Part shown: in pieces, positions 16,840 through 24,947 of the stretch
How the letters are laid out: every line of letters begins with the position of its first letter
Position numbering within the stretch: position 1 is the first letter of the stretch
Assembly: GCF_019049255.1 (NCBI RefSeq)
Contig: NZ_JAGMUJ010000029.1
Span: forward strand, 186,001-250,000
DNA length: 64,000 nucleotides
Direction: 5' to 3'
Source: Streptomyces sp. AC558_RSS880
Lineage (GTDB): Bacteria > Actinomycetota > Actinomycetes > Streptomycetales > Streptomycetaceae
Translations under genes and position numbers: made by a program
Notes under the pieces: generated by a model
Told to the model about the DNA's origin: nothing
Database searches by the model: none
What the model saw: the letters and a program-made list of their open reading frames with translations, nothing else

Positions 16840-16880
16840 GGGGGTACCTCCCGCTCGAGCGGAGCCGAGAGTGGGGGAGG
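16840..16880. repeat. dispersed intergenic repeat, copy 1
   Basis: An approximately 40-bp element with the core CCGCTCGAGCGGAGCCGAGA, flanked by G/C tracts that can pair with CCTCCCCCAG at 16783-16800. A second, almost identical copy lies inside the Pnkp coding sequence at 21846-21885. The 299-nt interval 16705-17003 holds only this, the tandem repeat and the promoter of the oxidoreductase gene. Confidence 0.65.
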
Positions 16881-17003
16881 CACCCCGTAAGCGCCAGGTC
16901 GCGCGCCCCCCGGCCCACTCCAATGCGGGGCACTTCGCAGGCGCCGCGCTGCAAACACCCCCGCAAGCGCCGACCCTCGCACGCAAGCGTGCAGGATGGA
17001 GCC

Positions 17004-17927
17004 ATGGATCTTCGCATCTTCACCGAGCCCCAGCAGGGCGCCACCTACGACACCCTCCTCACCGTCGCCAAGGCAACAGAAGACCTCGGCTTCGACGCCT
17101 TCTTCCGCTCCGACCACTACCTCAGCATGGGCTCCGCCGACGGCCTGCCCGGCCCCACCGACGCCTGGATCACCCTCGCCGGCCTCGCCCGCGAGACCAA
17201 GCGCATCCGGCTCGGCACCCTGATGACCGCCGGCACCTTCCGCCTCCCCGGCGTGCTCGCCATCCAGGTCGCCCAGGTCGACCAGATGTCCGGCGGCCGT
17301 GTCGAGCTGGGCCTGGGCGCGGGCTGGTTCGAGGAGGAGCACAAGGCGTACGGCATCCCCTTCCCGAAGGAGAAGTTCGCCCGCCTCGAGGAGCAGCTGG
17401 AGATCGTCACCGGCCTGTGGGCCACCGAGACCGGCAAGACCTTCGACTACCACGGCACGTACTACGACCTCACCAGGTCCCCCGCGCTCCCCAAGCCGAC
17501 CCAGCCCAAGGTGCCGGTGCTCATCGGCGGCCACGGCGCGACCCGCACGCCCCGCCTGGCCGCCCGTTTCGCCGACGAGTTCAACATGCCCTTCGCCTCG
17601 ATCGAGGACACCGCGACGCAGTTCGGCCGGGTCCGCGACGCCGCTCGGGAAGCCGGCCGCGACCCGGGCGAGCTGGTCTACTCCAACGCCCTCGTCGTCT
17701 GCGTCGGCAAGGACGACCAGGAGGTCGCCCGCCGCGCCGCCGCGATCGGCCGCGAGGTCGACGAACTCAAGACCAACGGCCTGGCGGGCTCCCCCGCCGA
17801 GGTCGTCGACAAGATCGGCCGCTACGCCGAGACCGGCGCCGGCCGCATCTACCTCCAGGTCCTCGACCTGCACGACCTCGACCACCTGGAGCTGATCTCC
17901 GCCCAGGTCCAGTCCCAGCTGTCGTAG
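17004..17927 (+). CDS. LLM class F420-dependent oxidoreductase
   Basis: A 307-residue bacterial-luciferase-fold enzyme that probably uses coenzyme F420. The N-terminus MDLRIFTEPQQGATYDTLLTVAKATEDLGFDAFFRSDHY and the barrel segments LGTLMTAGTFRLPGVLA, GGRVELGLGAGWFEEEHKAYGIPFP and VPVLIGGHGATRTPRLAARFADEFN are characteristic. The substrate is unknown. The ATG at 17004 was preferred over 16996 because the latter is out of frame. It is followed by a strong terminator (17948-17976), so it is a monocistron. Confidence 0.88.
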   Translation: MDLRIFTEPQQGATYDTLLTVAKATEDLGFDAFFRSDHYLSMGSADGLPGPTDAWITLAGLARETKRIRLGTLMTAGTFRLPGVLAIQVAQVDQMSGGRVELGLGAGWFEEEHKAYGIPFPKEKFARLEEQLEIVTGLWATETGKTFDYHGTYYDLTRSPALPKPTQPKVPVLIGGHGATRTPRLAARFADEFNMPFASIEDTATQFGRVRDAAREAGRDPGELVYSNALVVCVGKDDQEVARRAAAIGREVDELKTNGLAGSPAEVVDKIGRYAETGAGRIYLQVLDLHDLDHLELISAQVQSQLS

Positions 17928-17947
17928 GCACGAGCACCGCGCCACCC

Positions 17948-17976
17948 GGGGCCGTCCGTACGGAACGGACGGCCCC
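17948..17976 (+). terminator. strong hairpin after oxidoreductase gene
   Basis: A perfect 12-bp GC stem (GGGGCCGTCCGT / ACGGACGGCCCC) with a 5-nt loop begins 21 nt after the stop codon. Streptomyces terminators often lack a U-tract. Confidence 0.75.
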
Positions 17977-18092
17977 GCCGCATGCGCCGGTAAATTCCCG
18001 GGGCATCCCCGACGGTTCCCGGTACGTTGGCACCACACGTCCGAATCCGGCGTGTCCCCCCAGCTCAGAAGGCGTTTCGAGGTGTAACCACC

Positions 18093-19562
18093 GTGTTCCT
18101 GACGATCAGTACCACCGGCTCCGCCGAGCGCCCGGCGACCGATCTCGGTTTCCTGCTGCACAAGCATCCCGAGAAGGCGCAGGCGTTCTCCACGTCCTAC
18201 GGCACGGCCCACGTCCTCTACCCCGAGGCGGACGCCGAGCGCTGCACGGCGGCGCTGCTGCTGGAGGTGGACGCGGTGGCACTGGTCCGGCGCGGCAAGG
18301 GCAAGGGCCGCGGGGGTGCCCCCGACGCGGCACTCGCGCAGTACGTCAACGACCGCCCGTACGCGGCGTCCTCCCTGCTCGCCGTCGCGCTGAGCGGCGT
18401 CTTCTCCAGCGCGATGCGCGGTGTGTGCGCCGCCCGCCCGGAACTGCCGGGGCAACCGCGTCCGCTGCGTATCGAGGTGCCCGCGCTGCCCGCCCGCGGC
18501 GGCGCCGAACTCGTCCGCCGGCTCTTCGAGCCGCTCGGCTGGACGGTCACCGCCGAGCCCGTGGCCCTGGACGCCGAGTTCCCCGAGTGGGGCGACTCGC
18601 GGTACGTACACCTGGTCCTGGAGGCGGCGACGCTCACCCTCGCCGAGGCCCTGCGCCACCTCTACGTACTGCTCCCCGTCCTCGACGACGCCAAGCACTA
18701 CTGGGTCTCCTCCGACGAGGTCGACAAGCTGCTGCGCGCCGGTGAGGGCTGGCTGCCCGCGCACCCGGAGCAGAAGCTGATCACCAGCCGCTACCTGTCC
18801 CGCCGCTGGTCGCTGACCCGCCAGGCCATGGAGCGACTCGAGCTGGTCCGGCTGGCCGAGGTGGACGACAGCGACGTCGAGGAGATCGACAACGCCGTGG
18901 CGGCGGAGTCCGAGTCCGAGTCCGAGGAGAAGCCGACCCCGCTCGCCCTGCAGCGGCGGGAGGCGATCCTCGCCGCGCTCCGCGCCTGTGGCGCCGCCCG
19001 GGTGCTCGACCTCGGCTGCGGCCAGGGCCAGCTCGTCCAGGCACTGCTCAAGGACCCGTCCTTCACCGAGATCGTCGGCGTCGACGTGTCGATGCGGGCG
19101 CTCACCATCGCCTCCCGGCGGCTCAAGCTGGACCGCATGGGGGAGCGGCAGGCGGCGCGCGTACAGCTCTTCCAGGGCTCGCTCGCGTACACCGACAAGC
19201 GGCTCAAGGGGTACGACGCCGCCGTGCTCAGCGAGGTGATCGAGCACCTCGACCTGCCCCGGCTGCCCGCCCTGGAGTACGCGGTGTTCGGCGCGGCCCG
19301 CCCCCGCACGGTCCTCGTGACCACCCCCAACGTCGAGTACAACGTGCGCTGGGAGACCCTCCCGGCCGGGCACGTCCGGCACGGCGACCACCGCTTCGAG
19401 TGGACCCGCGAGGAGTTCCGCGCCTGGGCGGCCGAGGTGGCCGAACGGCACGGATACGGGGTGGAGTTCGTGCCCGTCGGGCCGGACGACCCCGAGGTCG
19501 GACCGCCCACCCAGATGGCCGTGTTCACGGCCGGGACCGTGAAGGAGGAGAAGGCCGCATGA
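18093..19562 (+). CDS. hen1: 3'-terminal RNA ribose 2'-O-methyltransferase Hen1
   Basis: A 489-residue RNA repair methyltransferase. The N-terminal half (1-240) is the bacterial Hen1 N-domain that stimulates its partner ligase. The C-terminal half is the methyltransferase: SAM loop VLDLGCGQGQL at about residue 305, metal site SEVIEHLD (about 379-386), TTPNVEYN and HRFEWTREEF. It methylates the 2'-OH at the 3' end of a cleaved RNA before sealing, protecting the repaired RNA from being cut again. An acidic Glu/Ser linker (AAESESESEEK) joins the halves. The GTG start at 18093 follows GAGG. The stop overlaps the pnkp start (ATGA), as expected for the Pnkp/Hen1 complex. Confidence 0.93.
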   Translation: MFLTISTTGSAERPATDLGFLLHKHPEKAQAFSTSYGTAHVLYPEADAERCTAALLLEVDAVALVRRGKGKGRGGAPDAALAQYVNDRPYAASSLLAVALSGVFSSAMRGVCAARPELPGQPRPLRIEVPALPARGGAELVRRLFEPLGWTVTAEPVALDAEFPEWGDSRYVHLVLEAATLTLAEALRHLYVLLPVLDDAKHYWVSSDEVDKLLRAGEGWLPAHPEQKLITSRYLSRRWSLTRQAMERLELVRLAEVDDSDVEEIDNAVAAESESESEEKPTPLALQRREAILAALRACGAARVLDLGCGQGQLVQALLKDPSFTEIVGVDVSMRALTIASRRLKLDRMGERQAARVQLFQGSLAYTDKRLKGYDAAVLSEVIEHLDLPRLPALEYAVFGAARPRTVLVTTPNVEYNVRWETLPAGHVRHGDHRFEWTREEFRAWAAEVAERHGYGVEFVPVGPDDPEVGPPTQMAVFTAGTVKEEKAA

Positions 19563-22153
19563 CCGCCACCGCCGAGACCCCGCAGCCGCGGGGCCGTACC
19601 CTGCCCGTCACCGACCTCTCCCTCGTGGTGCTCGTCGGCGCCTCCGGCTCGGGCAAGTCCACCTTCGCCCGCCGCCACTTCAAGCCGACCGAGGTCATCT
19701 CCTCCGACTTCTGCCGCGGTCTGGTCGCCGACGACGAGAACGACCAGAGCGCGAGCCGGGACGCCTTCGACGTGCTGCACTACATCGCCGGCAAGCGGCT
19801 GGCCGCGGGCCGCCGCACCGTCGTCGACGCGACCAACGTGCAGCAGGACGCCCGGCGGCAGCTGATCGAGCTGGCCAGGAAGTACGACGTCCTGCCGATC
19901 GCCGTCGTGCTCGACGTCCCCGAGAACGTGTGCGCCGAGCGCAACGCCACCCGCACCGACCGCGCCGACATGCCCCGCCGGGTCATCCAGCGCCACACCC
20001 GCGAACTCCGCCGCTCCCTGCGTCACCTGGAGCGCGAGGGCTTCCGCAAGGTGCACGTGCTGCGCGGTGTGGAGGAGGTGGAGCACGCCACCGTCGTCAC
20101 CGAGAAGCGGTTCAACGACCTCACCCACCTCACCGGCCCCTTCGACATCATCGGTGACATCCACGGCTGCGCGGCCGAACTGGAGGCGCTGCTCGGCAAG
20201 CTGGGTTACGTCGACGGCGTGCACCCCGAGGGCCGCACCGCCGTCTTCGTCGGCGACCTCGTCGACCGCGGCCCGGACAGCCCCGGCGTGCTGCGCCGCG
20301 TGATGGCCATGGTGAAGGCGGGCGACGCGCTGTGCGTGCCCGGCAACCACGAGAACAAGTTCGGCCGTTACCTCAAGGGCCGCAAGGTCCAGCACACCCA
20401 CGGACTCGCCGAGACCATCGAGCAGATGGACGAGCAGAGCGAGGAGTTCCGCGCCGAGGTGCGGGAGTTCATCGACGGACTGGTCAGCCACTACGTCCTC
20501 GACGGCGGCCGGCTGGTGGTCTGCCACGCCGGTCTGCCGGAGAAGTACCACGGCCGCACCTCCGGCCGGGTCCGCAGCCACGCCCTCTACGGCGACACCA
20601 CCGGCGAGACCGACGAGTTCGGCCTGCCCGTGCGCTACCCGTGGGCGGAGGACTACCGCGGCCGGGCCGCCGTCGTCTACGGCCACACCCCCGTCCCGGA
20701 GGCGACCTGGCTCAACAACACCATCTGCCTGGACACCGGCGCCGTCTTCGGCGGCAAGCTCACCGCGCTGCGCTGGCCGGAGCGGGAGCTGGTGGACGTA
20801 CCGGCCGAGCGGGTCTGGTACGAGCCGACCCGCCCGCTGCGCACCGAGGCCCCCGGCGGCCACGACGGCCGTCCGCTGGACCTGGCGGACGTGCACGGCC
20901 GCCGCTTCGTCGAGACCCGGCACCACGGCCGGATATCGGTCCGTGAGGAGAACGCCGCCGCGGCCCTGGAGGTGATGAGCCGCTTCGCGGTCGACCCGCG
21001 CCTGCTGCCGTACCTCCCGCCGACCATGGCCCCCACCGCCACCTCGCACCTCGACGGCTACCTGGAGCACCCGGTCGAGGCGTTCGCCCAGTACGAGCGG
21101 GACGGCGTCGCCCGGGTCGTGTGCGAGGAGAAGCACATGGGCTCCCGCGCGGTCGCCCTGGTCTGCCGCGACGCCGACGTGGCCGCGGGGCGCTTCGGCG
21201 CCACGGGAGGCCCGACCGGCTCGCTCTACACCCGCACCGGCCGTCCCTTCTTCGACGACACCTCCGTCACGGAGGAGATCCTCGGCCGGCTGCGCACGGC
21301 CGTCACCGAGGCCGGTCTCTGGGAGGAACTCGACACGGACTGGCTGCTGCTGGACGCGGAACTGATGCCGTGGTCGCTGAAGGCGTCCGGGCTGCTGCGC
21401 TCCCAGTACGCGGCGGTCGGCGCCGCCTCCGGCGCGGTCTTCCCGGGCGCCCTGGCCGCCCTGGAGGGCGCCGCGGCCCGCGGTGTGGAGGTGAAGGACC
21501 TGCTGAACCGCCAGCGGGAACGCGCCGACTCCGCCGCGGCGTTCACCGACGCGTACCGCCGCTACTGCTGGACCACCGACGGCCTGGACGGCGTCCGTCT
21601 GGCCCCGTTCCAGATCCTCGCCGTCCAGGGCCGCAGCCTCGCCGCCCTGCCCCACGACGAGCAACTCGCCCTCATCGACCGCCTGGTCGAGCACGACACC
21701 ACCGGACTGCTGCAGACCACCCGCCGCCTCTACGTCGACACCGCCGACCCCGAGTCCGTGCGCGCCGGAGTCGACTGGTGGCTGGAGATGACCGGACGCG
21801 GCGGCGAGGGCATGGTCGTCAAGCCGGTCGGCGCCCTGGTGCACTGGGGGTCCCCCCGCTCGAGCGGAGCCGAGAGTGGGGGAGAGAAGGGCCGCCCGGT
21901 GCAGCCCGGCATCAAGTGCCGGGGCCGCGAGTACCTGCGGATCATCTACGGCCCCGAGTACACCCGCCCGGAGAACCTGGCCCGCCTGCGCAACCGCTTC
22001 CTCAACCACAAGCGCTCCCTCGCCCTGCGCGAGTACGCCCTCGGCCTGGAGGCCCTGGACCGCCTCGCCGGAGGAGAGCCGCTGTGGCGGGTCCACGAGC
22101 CGGTCTTCGCCGTACTGGCCCTGGAGTCGGAGCCGGTGGACCCGAGGCTGTGA
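19559..22153 (+). CDS. pnkp: polynucleotide kinase-phosphatase-ligase Pnkp
   Basis: An 864-residue trifunctional RNA end-healing and sealing enzyme. The 5'-kinase domain has Walker A GASGSGKST at residues 27-35. The binuclear metallophosphatase domain has GDIHGC (about 198), GDLVDRG (about 233) and GNHE (about 262). The ligase/adenylyltransferase domain has the AMP-accepting Lys525 in EEKHMGSR, motif IV EGMVVKP (about 750) and motif V IKCRGREYLRIIYGPEY (about 784). Together with Hen1 it repairs ribotoxin-cleaved RNAs. Unusually, the loop between motifs IV and V contains about 14 residues (GSPRSSGAESGGEK) encoded by a copy of a dispersed intergenic repeat; the frame is kept. Confidence 0.94.
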   Translation: MTATAETPQPRGRTLPVTDLSLVVLVGASGSGKSTFARRHFKPTEVISSDFCRGLVADDENDQSASRDAFDVLHYIAGKRLAAGRRTVVDATNVQQDARRQLIELARKYDVLPIAVVLDVPENVCAERNATRTDRADMPRRVIQRHTRELRRSLRHLEREGFRKVHVLRGVEEVEHATVVTEKRFNDLTHLTGPFDIIGDIHGCAAELEALLGKLGYVDGVHPEGRTAVFVGDLVDRGPDSPGVLRRVMAMVKAGDALCVPGNHENKFGRYLKGRKVQHTHGLAETIEQMDEQSEEFRAEVREFIDGLVSHYVLDGGRLVVCHAGLPEKYHGRTSGRVRSHALYGDTTGETDEFGLPVRYPWAEDYRGRAAVVYGHTPVPEATWLNNTICLDTGAVFGGKLTALRWPERELVDVPAERVWYEPTRPLRTEAPGGHDGRPLDLADVHGRRFVETRHHGRISVREENAAAALEVMSRFAVDPRLLPYLPPTMAPTATSHLDGYLEHPVEAFAQYERDGVARVVCEEKHMGSRAVALVCRDADVAAGRFGATGGPTGSLYTRTGRPFFDDTSVTEEILGRLRTAVTEAGLWEELDTDWLLLDAELMPWSLKASGLLRSQYAAVGAASGAVFPGALAALEGAAARGVEVKDLLNRQRERADSAAAFTDAYRRYCWTTDGLDGVRLAPFQILAVQGRSLAALPHDEQLALIDRLVEHDTTGLLQTTRRLYVDTADPESVRAGVDWWLEMTGRGGEGMVVKPVGALVHWGSPRSSGAESGGEKGRPVQPGIKCRGREYLRIIYGPEYTRPENLARLRNRFLNHKRSLALREYALGLEALDRLAGGEPLWRVHEPVFAVLALESEPVDPRL
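21846..21885. repeat. dispersed repeat, copy 2, inside pnkp
   Basis: Nearly the same 40 bp as 16840-16880, with one base fewer and one or two substitutions; both share CCGCTCGAGCGGAGCCGAGA. It lies within the ligase domain coding region and adds an in-frame insertion. Confidence 0.75.
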
Positions 22154-22184
22154 CAGGCACGTGTCGCATCGGTGGTGAATGAAT

Positions 22185-22220
22185 CCGGCCGAGTGCCACC
22201 CGCAAGGGGGACTCGGCCGG
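22185..22220 (+). terminator. hairpin after pnkp
   Basis: A perfect 10-bp inverted repeat CCGGCCGAGT / ACTCGGCCGG with a 16-nt loop begins 31 nt after the pnkp stop. It separates the RNA-repair operon from the VMAP operon. Confidence 0.65.
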
Positions 22221-22308
22221 ACTTCGTTCCTCCGTGCCTCACATGTCCCTGGTTAACCATCACTTGCCGTGCTAACTTCGCAGGTCGGTCAGGCAGGCGA
22301 ACCGACTC

Positions 22309-23871
22309 ATGGGGGAAAAGTCGGTGGAGAAAGGCGAGGGTTTCGGCGGCTCCGACGGCGGGGTGCCGCGCGCGCAGGGTCTGGAACTGCTGTCCCGGCT
22401 CACCGGTGCCCTGTGCGAACTGGGCTGCATGGAGGACGCCCAGGGGCGCGTCCAGTTCGCGACCGTGCTCGGCGAACAGCTGGCCCGCACGGTCGACGTA
22501 CGCGGCGTACGGCTCCGCGAGGACGTCGTGGTCATGGTGCGTGCCGCGCTGAGCGTGGCGAGCGGCGAACGCGTGCTGGTGAATGTGGTCGAGCTCTTCG
22601 AAGGGGCCGCGCCGGCCGACGAACTCAAGCGGCTGCTCGCCCCCGCCGTGCCGCCCCAGGACACCGTCTCCCTCCCCGGTCCGCTCTCCGGCCACGACAT
22701 CGGCACGGCCCACGCCCTGCTGGCCGACGCCAAAGGGGAGTTGTCCGCGATACGGCTGCGGGACAGGCTCGCCGAGGAACTCAACGGCCTTTACCTGCCC
22801 GCCGGACTCTCGCCCGAACAGCTTCTGGCGCACACCCTGGAATGGAACGTGCAACCGGACGGGTTACCACCCGCGGTGCTCCTGGTCGACGTGGCCGCCT
22901 CCCTCGCCGCGTCACCCGGTCACCGCGGAGCCCTCCTCAAGTGGGTCGACGGCTGGGCCCAGCGCTCGGGCCTGACGGCGGCGGTGGCACAGCACCGGAG
23001 CGCCCGCCGGGAGACCGTCAACGATCCGGACATCCCCTGCTGTCTCATCGTCGCCGTGGAACCCGCTCGTGACGGCTCCGGCGACATCGTCGTACGTCCC
23101 TGGCTGAACACCGTCCCCGGTCACTGGGACCCGCAGCCCGGCGAGCCGGCCGTCACCACCCTGGACGGCCTCGGCCAGGCCGTCGAACACGCCCTCCAGC
23201 AAGGTGCCCGGCTCTGGTCCACCCCGCCCGACCAGGACCCGGTCGGGCGCGAACAGCCCACGTACGTCGAGTTCGTCCTCCCGTACGACCTCCTCAATCA
23301 CGACGTGGCGGGGCTGAGGTTCAGGACCGGCCACGGCCGGCCGCTGCCGCTCGCCCTGAAGTACGGGGTGCACCTGCGCAGTCTGGAGCGGATGCGCACC
23401 GACGACGCGGTGGTCCGGCAGCAATGGCGCGATCGCTGGCACAGACTGCGGCAGCACGGTGTCACGGTGCACGGCTGGACGGGCGCGGACGCCCAACAGC
23501 TCGACGCCTGGCAGACCGCGCTCGCCGGGGAGTCCGCACGCACCGCCGTGGTACTCGACGCACCCGCCGACACGCCCGCCCTGGAAGCACTCAAAGCCGC
23601 CATCGCGGAAGGCATCTCCCTCGCCATATGGGACCGTCGGGGTGCCTTCGCCGAGGAGCGGCGCGAGGTCGTCACCGCGGTGTTCGCCTCCGTACCGATC
23701 GCGGCGCAGATCCCCATGGCCATCCACCGGCTGCGCAGGAAAGCCGTCGATCCCGCGCAGAGCCCCGATCTGCTCGGGCGTCATATCGCCTTTTTCTGGG
23801 ACGATCCGACACGACTGGTCGACATCCACACCGACGACGGCGATCTCGCCAACGAGGAGGCACCGGCATGA
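22309..23871 (+). CDS. EAD2-VMAP-C protein (vWA-MoxR-associated protein)
   Basis: A 520-residue cytosolic protein. Residues about 22-105 (LLSRLTGALCELGCMEDAQGR through VLVNVVELFEGA) look like effector-associated domain 2, a death-domain-like adaptor. The rest (from about 125, SLPGPLSGHDI to the AFFWDDPTR end) resembles the VMAP C-terminal domain that accompanies MoxR ATPases and vWA proteins in NTP-dependent conflict systems. Both domain calls are from pattern memory. Codon 186 is TTA (22864-22866). A GTG at 22324, preceded by GGGGGA at the right distance, is an alternative start. The stop overlaps the MoxR start as ATGA, so it is first in a coupled three-gene operon. Confidence 0.72.
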   Translation: MGEKSVEKGEGFGGSDGGVPRAQGLELLSRLTGALCELGCMEDAQGRVQFATVLGEQLARTVDVRGVRLREDVVVMVRAALSVASGERVLVNVVELFEGAAPADELKRLLAPAVPPQDTVSLPGPLSGHDIGTAHALLADAKGELSAIRLRDRLAEELNGLYLPAGLSPEQLLAHTLEWNVQPDGLPPAVLLVDVAASLAASPGHRGALLKWVDGWAQRSGLTAAVAQHRSARRETVNDPDIPCCLIVAVEPARDGSGDIVVRPWLNTVPGHWDPQPGEPAVTTLDGLGQAVEHALQQGARLWSTPPDQDPVGREQPTYVEFVLPYDLLNHDVAGLRFRTGHGRPLPLALKYGVHLRSLERMRTDDAVVRQQWRDRWHRLRQHGVTVHGWTGADAQQLDAWQTALAGESARTAVVLDAPADTPALEALKAAIAEGISLAIWDRRGAFAEERREVVTAVFASVPIAAQIPMAIHRLRRKAVDPAQSPDLLGRHIAFFWDDPTRLVDIHTDDGDLANEEAPA

Positions 23872-24947
23872 CCGCGCAGGAGGAGCAGACGGTCCCGGAC
23901 GGCTGGCGGATCTTCCATGCCACAGGCCGGTCTCCCGCCGCCGCCGTGGAACTGCCCGAGCCCCCGCCCTGGCGCCGGTTCGGCGGTGGCCCGCCCCAGT
24001 CCGCGCCGCCCGACGACCCGGACGGGGCGCTGCGCAGGCTGGGCCCCGACGGGATCGCCCCGCAGCTGGGTTCCGAGGAGATCAACACCGTCAACGCCGC
24101 ATTGCTGCTGCGCCGGCCGCTGTTGATCACGGGGCCTCCTGGAATCGGCAAGTCCACCCTCGCTTATCTGATCGCGCGGGAACTGGGGCTCGGCCGGGTG
24201 CTGGAGTGGAACATCGTCAGCCGTACCACCCTGCGCGACGGCCTGTACGTCTACGACGCCATGGGGCGCGCCCAGGCCATCGCCGCCTGGCAGGCGGGAC
24301 TGCGGGACGCGGTGGCATCCGGTGCCGACGGGGCGGAGGACGCCGAGAGTTCTCTGACGGAACGTCAAAACAGGCCGCTAATCGGGGATTTCATCACGCT
24401 CGGGCCACTGGGGACCGCTCTGCTGCCCTACCATCGTCCCCGTGTGCTTCTTGTCGACGAGCTCGACAAGAGCGACATCGACCTGCCGAACGACCTGTTG
24501 CACGTCTTGGAGAACGGAAGCTATGACGTCCCGGAGCTGGTCCGTGACGCCGCCGACACCGCGAGCGTCCACACCAGCGACCCCGGCATCCGTGCCGTAC
24601 TGCGGCAGGGGCGGGTCGAGTGCCGGGAGTTCCCCGTCGTGGTGATCACCAGCAACGGGGAGCGGGAGTTCCCGGCCGCGTTCCGCAGGCGCTGCCTGCC
24701 CCTGGAACTCCGTATGCCCACCCGCGAACAGCTCCTCGCCATGGTGAGCCGGCATCTCGGGGAACGCCCGCGGCACAGCGAGGACCTGGTGGACCTGTTC
24801 CTCCAGCGCGTCCGGGCCGGGGGCACGCACTCCCTGGACCAGTTACTCAACGCTGTCCAGATCACTACCATGGGTGGTTTCCAGGTCGACGGGAACGGGC
24901 GTAAGCTCGTGGAAATGCTGCTCCGCGACCTCGCGAAGGGCCGCTGA
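23868..24947 (+). CDS. MoxR-like AAA+ ATPase
   Basis: A 359-residue AAA+ ATPase. It has Walker A GPPGIGKST (residues about 90-98), Walker B VLLVDELDKSD (about 191-201), sensor 1 VVITSNGER and the arginine-finger region FRRRCLPLEL. MoxR proteins work as chaperone-like switches with vWA partners. Here it lies between a VMAP protein and a vWA-like/STAND protein with no intergenic space, the standard context for the ternary conflict systems. Codon 326 is TTA (24843-24845). The N-terminal 60 residues are Pro-rich and probably disordered. Confidence 0.88.
   Translation: MTAQEEQTVPDGWRIFHATGRSPAAAVELPEPPPWRRFGGGPPQSAPPDDPDGALRRLGPDGIAPQLGSEEINTVNAALLLRRPLLITGPPGIGKSTLAYLIARELGLGRVLEWNIVSRTTLRDGLYVYDAMGRAQAIAAWQAGLRDAVASGADGAEDAESSLTERQNRPLIGDFITLGPLGTALLPYHRPRVLLVDELDKSDIDLPNDLLHVLENGSYDVPELVRDAADTASVHTSDPGIRAVLRQGRVECREFPVVVITSNGEREFPAAFRRRCLPLELRMPTREQLLAMVSRHLGERPRHSEDLVDLFLQRVRAGGTHSLDQLLNAVQITTMGGFQVDGNGRKLVEMLLRDLAKGR

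Noticed and set aside
16335..19451. A 1038-codon minus-strand frame
   Set aside because: Antisense to the DUF6099, oxidoreductase and Hen1 genes with repetitive Gly/Leu/Val composition; the coding strand has clear families.
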